Source: Iningainema tapete BLCC-T55 (GTDB taxonomy: Bacteria > Cyanobacteriota > Cyanobacteriia > Cyanobacteriales > Nostocaceae). From it: a stretch of 64,000 nt of DNA. Below, in pieces: positions 32,785 to 41,334 of this stretch. The stretch's first letter is position 1, and each line of letters starts with the position of its first letter. The notes under the pieces were generated by a model. It was not told where the DNA came from. It saw only the letters and a list, made by a program, of their open reading frames with translations, and made no database searches. The translations under genes and the position numbers were made by a program. Where the stretch lies: positions 114,444-178,443 of the forward strand of contig NZ_JACXAE010000036.1 in the NCBI RefSeq assembly GCF_014698965.1, in the 5' to 3' direction.

Positions 32785-34434
32785 TCAATATTGGTGAGAT
32801 AATTCTGGATTCTTGGATCGCTCAAGGAGATTGTTTTGTTTGATAGGAATTTCAATTAAAAATTCTGTACCTTGATTAGGTGCAGAGATACACTTAATTT
32901 TCCCTCTATGCTTATCTACTATAATTTGGTAACTAATAGATAATCCTAAGCCAGTACCTTTGCCAACTGGTTTAGTAGTAAAGAAAGGGTCAAATATTTT
33001 ATCTTTTACTTCTTCTGTTATTCCTAAACCACTATCTTTTATACTAATAATCACATATTTTTCACTTTTAACTTCAGTATGAATAGTAATAGAATTAATA
33101 TAGTTTTTATTTCCTGATTTTAGATATTCTATCTCTTGTTGCCGTAAAGCATCAATAGCATTACTAAAGATATTCATAAATACTTGGTTTAATCTGCCTG
33201 CATAACATTCGACCAAAGGCAAATGACCATAATCTTTGAAAATTGTAATTTCTTGCTGGTCATTCTTCCCTTTAAGATGATGTTGCAAAATTAATAAAGT
33301 ACTATTAATTCCTTCATGGATATCAACAGGTTTCATTTCTGCTTCGTCAAGACGTGAAAAGTTCCGTAAAGTTAGCACAATTTCACGGATACGCTCAGCA
33401 CCAACTTCCATTGAAGCTAAAATTTTTTGTATATCCTCTACAACAAAGTTAAGATCTATTTCATCAATAAAATTAGCTATTTTTGGATGATAAAAACCTT
33501 CTTGCTGATATAAATTTATTAAATTTAATAATTGGTAAATATATTCTTTAGTATGTATTAAATTGCCATAAATAAAATTAACTGGATTGTTAATTTCATG
33601 AGCAACACCAGCAACTAGCTGTCCTAATGAAGACATCTTTTCACTTTGAATAAGTTGGACTTGAGTTTGTTGTAAATCATGTAGTGTTTGTTGCAATTGG
33701 ATATTCTTTTGATTTAATTTTTCTGTTCTTGTAGCAACTTGTATTTCTAAATTAGAATTAGCTTCTTCTAAAGCAGCTTGAGACATTTTTTTAGCTGTTA
33801 GATATTGTTGTAATAAGACTAATACTAAAAACCATGCGGGAATCAGGATGAATAAACTCATGATAGATGCTAAAAATGCCCAAAGCATACTTTGTCTGTA
33901 TTCAGTAACTTTATGTTCCAAAGCTAGTGAAATATTATGATTCCTTTTGGCAACACCATCAGCATAAATGCGTTTTTGAATTTCATAATCGGGGCTGGAT
34001 AATAAAATTTGTGCTGCATCCTTTTGATTATTATTAACTAAATTAAAAGATTGGTATTCCATAGAAACCAGCTTTTGATTAGCTGTATCAATTTTTTTTG
34101 TATCCTTGTTTTTATATGCTGTGGGAGCTAATTTAATAGATTCTTTAATGGCAGCATCAAGTTGAGGTTCAAATTCACGATAGCGTTGCTCCCAAATAAA
34201 ATTTCCTGTCGCAGCATTCATGCGAGCTGACATGGTTAAAACTTCATCAAAATAAGTAATTTTATCACTCAGTATCTGTAGATGAAATTCATTTTTAGTA
34301 ATACTATTAAAATTACAGTATGCTTGCCAGTTCAGCCAGATTTGAGGTATAAACAACAGTAGTGTTAATGCCACTGTTACAGCTACTACTTGAGATGGAA
34401 ACAATTTTAGTCTATAAGGTAGGCGCATTTTCAT
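32785..34434 (-). CDS. Membrane sensor histidine kinase
   Basis: 549 residues. TM1 is about 14-34 and TM2 about 190-213, bounding a helical periplasmic domain of ~155 residues. A coiled coil (about 215-275) leads to HisKA 'QLVAGVAHEINNPVNFIYGN' and HATPase with N box 'NIFSNAIDAL', G1 'IKDSGLGI' and 'GKGTGLGLSISYQI'. There is no receiver domain and no response regulator next to it, so it signals to a distant partner. The 'HEINNPVNFI' H-box class is very common in cyanobacterial kinases. Start ATG at 34434. Confidence 0.92.
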   Translation of the reverse strand: MKMRLPYRLKLFPSQVVAVTVALTLLLFIPQIWLNWQAYCNFNSITKNEFHLQILSDKITYFDEVLTMSARMNAATGNFIWEQRYREFEPQLDAAIKESIKLAPTAYKNKDTKKIDTANQKLVSMEYQSFNLVNNNQKDAAQILLSSPDYEIQKRIYADGVAKRNHNISLALEHKVTEYRQSMLWAFLASIMSLFILIPAWFLVLVLLQQYLTAKKMSQAALEEANSNLEIQVATRTEKLNQKNIQLQQTLHDLQQTQVQLIQSEKMSSLGQLVAGVAHEINNPVNFIYGNLIHTKEYIYQLLNLINLYQQEGFYHPKIANFIDEIDLNFVVEDIQKILASMEVGAERIREIVLTLRNFSRLDEAEMKPVDIHEGINSTLLILQHHLKGKNDQQEITIFKDYGHLPLVECYAGRLNQVFMNIFSNAIDALRQQEIEYLKSGNKNYINSITIHTEVKSEKYVIISIKDSGLGITEEVKDKIFDPFFTTKPVGKGTGLGLSISYQIIVDKHRGKIKCISAPNQGTEFLIEIPIKQNNLLERSKNPELSHQY

Positions 34435-34565
34435 AGTGCGATTTTAGATACTTTGGAATTGAACATAAATTAAATTTTCAATTGTAATCTAATACTGGAT
34501 TTATTTATAACCTGCGGAGGCAGGTTTAGTTCCAATAGCCCCAGGCTTATAGTCAGTGGGCGGTA
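34435..34565. other. Region upstream of the histidine kinase, with a repeat remnant
   Basis: No gene is seen. The part near 34510-34560 (AACCTGCGGAGGCAGGTTT hairpin and CCCAGGCTTA) resembles the palindromic repeat at 1802-1864. Confidence 0.35.
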
Positions 34566-34703
34566 TTACTCATTTTCTGAAATGCTTTGTAAATTAGACT
34601 CATCTTGTTTAGATGCTAACTGGCTACAAATTTTTTGAATACCTTTTTGCAAGTATAAGGTATTATCTATAGAAATTTTATTTTTTGTAAGTTGAAATTG
34701 CAT
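34566..34703 (-). CDS. Possible 45-residue protein
   Basis: ATG at 34703 opens MQFQLTKNKISIDNTLYLQK and runs 45 codons to a stop at 34566. It is polar and helix-prone, and lies ~130 bp before the histidine kinase on the same strand. There is no clear ribosome-binding site and no family recognised; it may be a remnant or a chance frame. Confidence 0.25.
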   Translation of the reverse strand: MQFQLTKNKISIDNTLYLQKGIQKICSQLASKQDESNLQSISENE

Positions 34704-34961
34704 AAATTTATTACAAGATATTTGAACTTATTCTCAGTTAATTCCTAATTGCCTGGATTATAGACATTTACTATAGTAAACCGTTATATCCATGCATTAA
34801 TACTTATTATTACATCAAAACAATTTAAACGATTTACGTAAAATTTCTGATTTTTTCTTAAAAAAATTACATAACTGCTCACAGCAAGAAATAAGGATTG
34901 TTGAGAAGAGTATGAATAGCAAGCCCACGTAAGTAATTTGGATAAGACATAGTATTATTGT
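34704..34961. other. AT-rich non-coding stretch
   Basis: No gene, repeat or site that I can support is seen here. Confidence 0.3.
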
Positions 34962-35336
34962 AGAAGATACACTAAAGGCTGCTTTTCCTGATTTTGAGCG
35001 CTTAGGGTTTCCTCCAGTAGCAGCAGGAACTTTGGCAATGACTTGGAAGGACAAAAATTTCTCGCGTCCCCTTTATATGCATCAACTATCTGAGGGTACT
35101 TTGCGGTTTTTATGGTTAGTAACACTTCTGCAAAGTCCAGATTTAACTAAGGTAACTTTAATAGATGAACCAGAAGTAAGTTTGCACCTAGAATTATTGC
35201 AACTACTTGCTGATATCATGCGAGAAGCTTCCATAATTATCAGCTAATTGTGGCAACTCATTCAGATAGATTAATCAGATTTTTACAACCAAAGGAAGTG
35301 CTAGTTTGTGATGCTGAAGATGGACTAACCACTAAA
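34962..35336 (+). pseudogene. 3' fragment of the AAA ATPase gene
   Basis: This stretch matches 37696-38070 of the complete ATPase at about 90% by eye: 'LGFPPVAAGTLAMTWKDKNF', 'YMHQLSEGTLRFLWLVTLL' and the Walker B 'LIDEPEVSLH'. It lacks the N-terminal Walker A half, and has a frameshift near 35235 ('REASIIIS' instead of REASKNTQL). It lies just before marR copy B, as expected if a unit of marR-VOC-hydrolase-ATPase was once tandemly repeated. Confidence 0.85.
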
Positions 35337-35411
35337 CACAGATAAATTTGTACTTGAGCAGACTAGGAAACGCTATAGAAGTTTTTATTCCCCCTTACCT
35401 GAAAACCAGTT

Positions 35412-35909
35412 TTAGTCCTCTTCTAGCCCTGTCAGTAGCTTAAGTAGCAGCAAATAAAGTTGCTCCTGTTCCTGCTCATTTAGACCAGAAAGCAACTGGC
35501 GCTCATTCTCCACATGTTGCGGAATCAGTTCATCGATGAGGTCATATCCCTTCTGAGTCAGACGTACTAACCAACATCGTCGATCGCTCATGGCATCATA
35601 CCGCTCAACTAAACCCCGTGCTTCCAAACGATCAACGCGATTGGTGATGGAAGCTGGTGTAACCAGAACAAATTGAGCTAATTGAGAAAGAGTCATCCCC
35701 TGCGGCGGCGAAGAACGGCGTAGGGTTGCGAGGACTCCAAACGTTGCCGTGTTTAAGTCATACCGGGCAAAGAGCTTTTCAGTTGCCTTGGAGAGTTCTA
35801 AGGCGGAACGAAGCACTGCCAGCACTCGCACCATCGGGCGTGGATCGATTTCTGGTCGCGTCACTTTCCAGTCGAGCGCTACTTGTCTAATCGTATCTGC
35901 TTTGTTCAT
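35412..35909 (-). CDS. MarR family transcriptional regulator, copy B
   Basis: 165 residues, nearly identical to copy A (29272-29778); differences include DPRP for DLRP, PPQG for PPEG and a native C-terminus LTGLEED. The winged-helix core is complete, so the protein should still work and may bind both operators. It is divergent from VOC copy B, with a slightly decayed operator between them. ATG at 35909. Confidence 0.9.
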   Translation of the reverse strand: MNKADTIRQVALDWKVTRPEIDPRPMVRVLAVLRSALELSKATEKLFARYDLNTATFGVLATLRRSSPPQGMTLSQLAQFVLVTPASITNRVDRLEARGLVERYDAMSDRRCWLVRLTQKGYDLIDELIPQHVENERQLLSGLNEQEQEQLYLLLLKLLTGLEED

Positions 35910-36051
35910 CTTTAACGAGTGAGTTACCTACGACTGAGTGACCAAGAACTGTTCAACCGCCTAAAAACAACACTCTAGCAACTTAAGAGCGTGAGTAGAG
36001 CGACGAGTTCAACCATTGATATTTTAGCGCTAAATATTAACTTATTTGTAA

Positions 36052-36096
36052 TTTAGACACTAAATAGTTTAACGCCTAAAGATTTAAAGCTATAAT
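36052..36096 (+). promoter_or_regulatory. MarR operator and VOC promoter, copy B
   Basis: TTTAGACACTAAA-tag-TTTAACGCCTAAA (36052-36080) is the copy-B version of the palindrome at 29921, with one extra mismatch in each arm. TTTAAC (36068-36073), a 17-bp spacer and TATAAT (36091-36096) are kept. Confidence 0.65.
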
Positions 36097-36137
36097 TTGA
36101 GAAACAACAGTAGCTATTCTTGAAGAGGCTATATTCC

Positions 36138-36578
36138 ATGACCCAGAAGCAAACCGTCAATAGGATTGTTGAATCCGTGTTATATGTCGAGGACTTGGCA
36201 CACTCAGTCGAGTTCTATCAAGACTTATTCGGATTTGAGAAAGAGATTATGGATGAGATGATCTGTGTACTCCGGATACCCAATCAACAAGCCCTCATCC
36301 TGTTCCCCAAAAGCATCGCGCAGGAACCTGGTCGGGCAACGTCTCCCGTCGGTACGGTATTCGGGGTGATTCCTCCTCATGGTGGGAGTGGTCGCTTGCA
36401 CGTAGCATTCTCAATTGCGGCGTCTGACCTTGAGTTGTGGGAACAACGACTGGCTTCAAAAGGTATCCCAATCAACAGCAAGGTTCATTGGAAACGGGGT
36501 GGTTGGAGCCTGTATTTCCGAGATCCGGATGAACACCTCCTTGAATTGATCACTCCGGGTCTGTGGACATTCTATTGA
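36138..36578 (+). CDS. VOC family protein, copy B
   Basis: About 146 residues from ATG 36138, nearly identical to copy A (few changes: IVESVL kept, EIMDEM for EILDEM, AASDLELW for EASNLEFW). All three VOC motifs and the closing 'LLELITPGLWTFY' are intact, so the gene should be functional even though the hydrolase behind it is broken. The promoter and operator are also kept. Confidence 0.85.
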   Translation: MTQKQTVNRIVESVLYVEDLAHSVEFYQDLFGFEKEIMDEMICVLRIPNQQALILFPKSIAQEPGRATSPVGTVFGVIPPHGGSGRLHVAFSIAASDLELWEQRLASKGIPINSKVHWKRGGWSLYFRDPDEHLLELITPGLWTFY

Positions 36579-36627
36579 TGGTGACACGCGAAACCCAAAG
36601 AAGGAAAGCGGGTGTTGGGTTTACCAA

Positions 36628-36972
36628 GTGGATCAACCTACAGTATTCATCAATGTCGATTTACTGGGACATAACGAATCACAGCGTCCAGAAGGAGAAT
36701 TTGGCAGTGCTTTGCGCTTTCTTGAGACGCTTGCTCCAGCTCCAACAGTGCTCAATATTTACTCGCCAACGCAAATAAAGAATCTTTATTCCCAACCTGA
36801 TGACACCAAGTATTTTGAAGCACAACAAGTTTTTGCAAACAAACACCACTGGTATCACATTTATAGATCGAGTGCCAAGAGCCATTTGCCTTCTGTCGAA
36901 GTCACCCAGGAAGTAGCGGACGCAATTGAAAGCTTTCTTTCCGGTTCTTCTGAGGAAGGTAAGAATGGGTAG
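36628..36972 (+). pseudogene. HOD-like hydrolase, copy B, with two deletions
   Basis: Compared with copy A, the sequence jumps from the spacer (CTACAGTATT) to TCAATGTCGATTTACTGGG, losing the start and ~45 residues, then from LPEG directly to FGSALRFLETLAPAP, losing ~120 residues including the nucleophile elbow. The second gap lies between two copies of TTTGGCAGTG present in copy A (near 30722 and 31087). The remaining 114 residues keep the C-terminal His region but cannot form the hydrolase fold. Confidence 0.85.
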
Positions 36973-37015
36973 ATAATCAAAAGTAGTAGTTACAGCTGTT
37001 TGCAAGCAGTACATT

Positions 37016-38164
37016 ATGAGTCTGTTTCAACGTATTGGTATTGAAGGATATCGCCGCTTATATAATGTGGAAATAGAAATGCGACGATTAACTGTGATGA
37101 TTGGTGCTAATAGTGTAGGCAAAACTTCCCTTTTGGAAATTTTTTTACTACTAGCAGCATCAGCGAAAGGGCAGTTAGAGTCAAAGATTTCAGAACTGAG
37201 TGGTCTGAGTGAAATCATGACACGCGATACAGCAAATAGTATAGCGTTTTCATTATCAATGAGCGTTCCTGACGGGGAAGCGTTGAATTACTACCTCAAA
37301 CTTGTTCCCAAAGGACAGTTTTACGAAATTGCTTTGGAAACCCTGACGCAGCAGCGCGACATCAACGCTTCTCAATCTTTCAAGTATATTGACTCTCGTG
37401 GTTTTGATGTAAAATATTCAACTCCACAGCAATACGGACTAATCCGTCCTAACTGGGAACACAATCCCTATGAAACTTCCCTGTCTCAAGTACCAAAGAT
37501 GTACCGGGAACCAGAGAATTTTCGCAAACAATTGGGTTCATGTACATTTTACGGAGCATTGAATGTTGCACCTAAAAGTCCAGTTCGCTTACCTCAATCA
37601 ATGCGTCCAGCAACATTACCTGGTGCTAATGGAGAAGATTTGGTGTCCTGCCTATATTATCTCAGAGAAACCGATCCAGAGCGATTTGAAATTATAGAAG
37701 ATACTTTGAGGGCTGCTTTTCCAGATTTTGAACGGTTAGGGTTTCCTCCAGTAGCAGCAGGAACTTTGGCAATGACTTGGAAGGACAAAAATTTCTCGCA
37801 TCCTCTTTATATGCATCAACTATCTGAGGGTACTTTGCGGTTTTTGTGGTTAGTAACACTTTTGCATAGTCCAGATTTAACTACGGTGACTTTAATAGAT
37901 GAACCAGAAGTAAGTTTGCACCCTGAATTATTGCAACTACTTGCCGATGTAATGCGAGAAGCTTCTAAAAATACTCAGTTAATTGTGGCTACTCATTCAG
38001 ATAGATTAATCCGATTTTTACAACCACAAGAAGTGCTAGTTTGTGATGCTGAAGATGGACTAACCACTATGACTTGGGCTGACTCTTTGGATTTAGAAAA
38101 ATGGCTAGAAGATTATAGCTTAGATCAGCTTTGGGCAATGAACTTAATTGGTGGTCGTTCATGA
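37016..38164 (+). CDS. AAA family ATPase (RecF/OLD-like, AAA_21 type)
   Basis: 382 residues. Walker A is 'GANSVGKTS' (from residue 30), the ABC-type signature is 'LSEGTLRFLWL', Walker B is 'VTLIDEPEVSLHPELLQLLA' and the switch is 'LIVATHSDRLIRFL'. This is the SMC/RecF-like ATPase class used in OLD, PARIS and similar defence proteins, without a fused nuclease. The stop overlaps the start of the DUF4276 gene (ATGA), so the two are coupled. A partial copy lies at 34962-35336 and a shorter echo near 38809-38835. Start ATG at 37016. Confidence 0.9.
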   Translation: MSLFQRIGIEGYRRLYNVEIEMRRLTVMIGANSVGKTSLLEIFLLLAASAKGQLESKISELSGLSEIMTRDTANSIAFSLSMSVPDGEALNYYLKLVPKGQFYEIALETLTQQRDINASQSFKYIDSRGFDVKYSTPQQYGLIRPNWEHNPYETSLSQVPKMYREPENFRKQLGSCTFYGALNVAPKSPVRLPQSMRPATLPGANGEDLVSCLYYLRETDPERFEIIEDTLRAAFPDFERLGFPPVAAGTLAMTWKDKNFSHPLYMHQLSEGTLRFLWLVTLLHSPDLTTVTLIDEPEVSLHPELLQLLADVMREASKNTQLIVATHSDRLIRFLQPQEVLVCDAEDGLTTMTWADSLDLEKWLEDYSLDQLWAMNLIGGRS

Positions 38165-38769
38165 AAATTGCTGTTCTGGTTGAGGGCGCTACGGAAAAAG
38201 CTTTTAAGCCAATTTTAGAAGATTTTCTCAAGCAGCGCTTGCAACAACAGATGCCTAAACTTAAGTTTATACCTTATGATGGTCGCATTCCCAAAGCAGA
38301 AAAACTCAAGCGTATTGTTGAAAATTTGCTCAGTGGGAGAGATGCTTATGATGCTGTAATCGCACTAACAGATGTCTATACGGGAACAAATGATTTTGCA
38401 GATGCTGCCGATGCCAAAGCTAAAATGACAGATTGGGTAGGGAACAATTTTAAGTTTTATCCCCATGCAGCGCAGCATGATTTTGAAGCTTGGCTGTTAC
38501 CTTATTGGTCAACAATTCAAAGATTAGCTAAGCATAATAAGTCAGCACCTGGAGGTTTACCTGAGCAAGTCAATCACAATAATCCACCATCATATCGTAT
38601 TCGAGAAATCTTTGAAATAGGTAAATGTAAACGCAGTTACAGTAAAGTTCGTGATGCAGCAACTATCTTGAGAGGAAATAATTTGATGGATGCAGTAAAC
38701 TTGTGTCCTGAATTAAAGGCATTTTTGAATACAATTCTGTCTCTTTGTGAGGTAGATTTGCTCCTATAG
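38161..38769 (+). CDS. DUF4276 family protein (TOPRIM-like)
   Basis: 202 residues from ATG 38161, which overlaps the ATPase stop by four bases; an in-frame upstream start at 38131 is unlikely. 'MKIAVLVEGATEKAFKPIL' carries the Glu of a TOPRIM-type motif, and 'YDAVIALTDVYTGTNDFADA' carries the acidic Asp pair; 'HAAQHDFEAWLLPYW' is a family motif. DUF4276 is a TOPRIM-related family usually next to an AAA_21 ATPase, as here. The layout is like PARIS (AriA ATPase + AriB TOPRIM), but AriB is DUF4435, so this is a related, not identical, pair. The last residues (LSLCEVDLLL) may be altered by rearrangement. Confidence 0.85.
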   Translation: MKIAVLVEGATEKAFKPILEDFLKQRLQQQMPKLKFIPYDGRIPKAEKLKRIVENLLSGRDAYDAVIALTDVYTGTNDFADAADAKAKMTDWVGNNFKFYPHAAQHDFEAWLLPYWSTIQRLAKHNKSAPGGLPEQVNHNNPPSYRIREIFEIGKCKRSYSKVRDAATILRGNNLMDAVNLCPELKAFLNTILSLCEVDLLL

Positions 38770-38877
38770 CTAGGCATTTTATGTGCTAATGTTCATTACT
38801 GTAATTTTTATGAGGGTACTTTGCGATTTTTGTTGGCATGGGTGAGTTTTTGTGGCAGGAGGCTTTAAACTCAAGGG
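38770..38877 (+). other. Junction with a short ATPase-gene echo
   Basis: TGAGGGTACTTTGCGATTTT at about 38811 repeats the 'SEGTLRF' codons of the ATPase gene. The rest is non-coding. It marks another recombination junction. Confidence 0.4.
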
Positions 38878-38982
38878 GCGATCGCAGACCTTAGTCAAGC
38901 TATACGGTTAGATCCCAACTATAGTAGAGCATACTCCGAAAGAGCTATGATTGGAATAGCGATCGCACATAATAATTCGTAA
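38878..38982 (+). pseudogene. TPR fragment
   Basis: The frame AIADLSQAIRLDPNYSRAYS is a single TPR unit typical of Nostocales TPR proteins. There is no start or further TPR unit, and it ends inside the left copy of the 165-bp direct repeat. Confidence 0.5.
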
Positions 38983-39115
38983 ATTGGGGAGAACACTTGC
39001 GGCTATAAACGAAGTTAAGCAGTGGCACATCTTCTCCCTATGTTTTTAAACCACTATTAAATACAAATGTTGGTTTGTCAGCGTGAAAGGCTACATTAAA
39101 GGAAAAACAATAATT
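38950..39115 (+). repeat. 165-bp direct repeat, left copy
   Basis: Matches 40874-41036 at about 85-90% by eye, from ATTGGAATAGCGATCGCACA to GTGAAAGGCTACATTAAAGG. It contains the promoter region and the first ~10 codons of the small antitoxin gene (MKGYIKGKTI), but the antitoxin is then cut off by the methyltransferase start. Confidence 0.85.
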
Positions 39116-39120
39116 GCAAT

Positions 39121-39855
39121 ATGAAAGAGTGGTACAAAGAAGACCTTGCGTATATCCATGATGTCGGTTTTAGTGATTACGCTCTCAAATCTGCTCCTGG
39201 GATACTGTCCATCCTGAATCTCAACGAAATACGAGATGGTTTAGTAGTAGACTTGGGTTGTGGAAGCGGATTATCGGCGCAAGAACTAACGAGAGCTTCA
39301 TATCGTGTTCTCGGAATCGATATCTCTGAGCCATTAATTGAAATTGCCCGCACAAGAGTACCAGAGGCTGAGTTTCGAGTCGGTTCGTTTTTCAAAGCCG
39401 ACATTCCGCCGTGTCGTGCCGTCATATCTATTGGTGAATGTTTGAACTACCTGTTCGATCCAGACTACGATCGCCAAACCCTGGTTCAGCTTTTCTACCG
39501 CATATACAACATGTTAACTTTTGGAGGTGTGTTCATCTTCGACATTGCAGAACCGGGACAGATTACACCGGGCAGCACAACTAAGAGTTTTATGGAAGGA
39601 GAGAATTGGTTAGTACTTGTTGAAAAGGAGGAAAATCAAGAGCAGGGGATATTGACTCGCCGAATTATCACTTTTCGCAAAATAGGAGAACATTACAGAC
39701 GGGATGATGAAGTACACCAGCAGCAGTTGTACAAAGCAACGGATATTGCACAAGAACTTCATCAAGTTGGTTTCCAAGTTCAGATCGTGCGTAGTTATGG
39801 TTCGTACAATCTACCGAAAGCTCATGCAGCATTCATTGCGCGTAAACCAGTATGA
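39121..39855 (+). CDS. Class I SAM-dependent methyltransferase
   Basis: 244 residues. Motif I is 'VVDLGCGSGLSAQELT', the acidic loop 'VLGIDISEPLIEIA', then 'RAVISIGECLNYLF' and 'TFGGVFIFDIAEP'. Small-molecule methyltransferase type (Methyltransf_25-like); the substrate is unknown. It starts six bases after the left copy of the 165-bp repeat, so it may use the antitoxin promoter carried by that repeat. Its nearest in-frame context holds no strong ribosome-binding site. Confidence 0.88.
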   Translation: MKEWYKEDLAYIHDVGFSDYALKSAPGILSILNLNEIRDGLVVDLGCGSGLSAQELTRASYRVLGIDISEPLIEIARTRVPEAEFRVGSFFKADIPPCRAVISIGECLNYLFDPDYDRQTLVQLFYRIYNMLTFGGVFIFDIAEPGQITPGSTTKSFMEGENWLVLVEKEENQEQGILTRRIITFRKIGEHYRRDDEVHQQQLYKATDIAQELHQVGFQVQIVRSYGSYNLPKAHAAFIARKPV

Positions 39856-39923
39856 GGTTGTCATTTAGTGAGGGCTGGATGCCTTCATTCAATATAGTCG
39901 AGGATGAGTGGGAGGAATGTTCT

Positions 39924-40499
39924 TTACCAAACAGAGGTTAAGTTTAAAACAAATCCCGGTAGTACATCTTCTCCTGATAAAGTATTTGGATGATCTAATA
40001 CTTCGACATCTTGACCTTGCCTGTATATCTCGACTTTGCGGTTTTTGCGGTCAATTAGCCACCCCAAACGGGCTTGATTTTCCATGTATTCTCTCATCTT
40101 TGCCCGTAAGGTTTCCATGCTATCAGAGGGAGAACGCAGTTCCACAACGAAGTCTGGGCAGATAGGAGCAAAACCTTCTTTTTCTTTCTCTGTGAGTGCT
40201 TGCCATCGTTCTAATTTAACCCAAGAAGCATCAGGGGAGCGATCGGCTCCATTTGGTAAGTGAAATCCCGTAGAAGAGTTAAACGCCACGCCCAGCTTAG
40301 TTTGACGGTTCCACAACCACAGTTGTCCTTCGATATCTAAGTTACGGTAGCCCGTATCGCTTCCAGTAGGGGGCATGACGATTAATTCTCCTGTAGCAGT
40401 TCTCTCTAGCCTTAAGTCACGGTTAACAGTGGCAAGTTCGATGAACTGCTCGTGACTGACTTTGAATGTTGTGGGAATTGTGATGGTAGGGTTAAGCAT
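39924..40499 (-). CDS. Uma2 family (DUF820) endonuclease-like protein
   Basis: 191 residues with the normal full family length: 'FIELATVNRDLRLERTATGE', 'GELIVMPPTGSDTGYRN', 'RSPDASWVKLERWQAL', 'CPDFVVELRSPSD' (catalytic-type Asp and Glu), 'LRAKMREYMENQARLGWLID' and 'VLPGFVLNLTSVW'. Cyanobacteria carry dozens of such genes; no function is proven. ATG at 40499. It lies between the direct repeats with the methyltransferase, on the opposite strand. Confidence 0.9.
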   Translation of the reverse strand: MLNPTITIPTTFKVSHEQFIELATVNRDLRLERTATGELIVMPPTGSDTGYRNLDIEGQLWLWNRQTKLGVAFNSSTGFHLPNGADRSPDASWVKLERWQALTEKEKEGFAPICPDFVVELRSPSDSMETLRAKMREYMENQARLGWLIDRKNRKVEIYRQGQDVEVLDHPNTLSGEDVLPGFVLNLTSVW

Positions 40500-40577
40500 A
40501 CGGTCTACTTGTGTAGAGCTGGTTCTCAGATCTAGTATGACTTAATAGTTTGACAACAAGTTGGTCTGTTCTCGTAC

Positions 40578-40652
40578 ATGGACTTACAATTTGAGTGGGA
40601 TGACCACAAAGCAAGCCACAATCTTAAAAAGCAAAGAGCGCAAAGACTATGA
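40578..40652 (+). pseudogene. BrnT toxin fragment
   Basis: MDLQFEWDDHKASHNLKK is the BrnT N-terminus; the frame then reads QRAQRL and stops, so ~70 residues of the RNase are missing. It overlaps the start of the BrnA-like frame by four bases. Confidence 0.6.
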
Positions 40653-40883
40653 AGAATACACAGGCTTCTGACTCCTACAACAACGGAGAAGATGACTTGC
40701 TTCCAGAATACAATTTTGATTATCGTAAAGCCCGTCCTAACTATTTTGCTACTCAAAAAGATAAACCTTCTGTAATAGTTACTTTAGATCCAGATGTCGA
40801 AGATTGTATTCACCACGTCAGAAGCAGTAAACAATGCGCTTCGTACCATACTATCGGCAATTCCGAATAATGCATTGGAATAG
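40649..40883 (+). pseudogene. BrnA-like antitoxin with frameshift
   Basis: Starts MKNTQASDSYNNGEDDLLPE and keeps the 'YNFDYRKARPN' and 'VTLDPDVED' motifs. One extra T near 40804 shifts the frame; the next frame restores the family ending 'VFTTSEAVNNALRTILSAIP' and stops at 40881-40883. With its BrnT partner deleted, the whole pair is dead. Confidence 0.65.
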
Positions 40884-41036
40884 CGATCGCACATGATAGT
40901 TCATAAATTAGGAAGAACACTTGCGGCTATAAACGTTGAGCAGTAGCACATATTCTCCCTATGTTTTCAAACAGCTATTAAATAAAAAGGAAGGATTGTC
41001 AGCGTGAAAGGCTACATTAAAGGAAAAACAATCATT
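40874..41036 (+). repeat. 165-bp direct repeat, right copy
   Basis: Right-hand copy of 38950-39115. Here the antitoxin gene that begins in the repeat continues intact (41004-41198). The left end overlaps the last codons of the BrnA-like pseudogene. Confidence 0.85.
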
Positions 41037-41198
41037 TTAGAAGATAAATTACCGGATGATTTAAATGAGGGAGAACAAGTAGAAGTGATTGTCATCCCAT
41101 TGAAAAAGAAGTACAATTTCCCTACGTTTCAATTGGGTGTCAAAGACGAATACTTAACAAGAGAAAAAATTTATGAGCGCGAGCAGGATATTTTTTGA
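41004..41198 (+). CDS. Orphan antitoxin, AbrB/VapB-like
   Basis: 64 residues from GTG 41004: 'MKGYIKGKTIILEDKLPDDL', 'EGEQVEVIVIPLKKK', 'FPTFQLGVKDEYLTREKIYE'. The beta-rich N-terminus is a DNA-binding arm and the rest a toxin-binding arm. This type is normally followed at once by a PIN toxin; none is present, so it is an orphan. Its first codons and upstream region are copied at 38950-39115. Confidence 0.72.
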   Translation: MKGYIKGKTIILEDKLPDDLNEGEQVEVIVIPLKKKYNFPTFQLGVKDEYLTREKIYEREQDIF

Positions 41199-41334
41199 CA
41201 AATTTTATGGTTGCATTCAGTCAGAGCAATAGCTATCTCCCGTTTTCTTTTTGTTTCTTGATTATCAGGGATATTCAATAAAATATACAGCTATATATTT
41301 GAATCTAAAAAATATAATTTAGAGTTCATTACTA

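Noticed and set aside
37016..38769. Calling the pair PARIS (AriA-AriB)
   Set aside because: The second gene looks like DUF4276, not DUF4435; layout is similar but identity is not supported.
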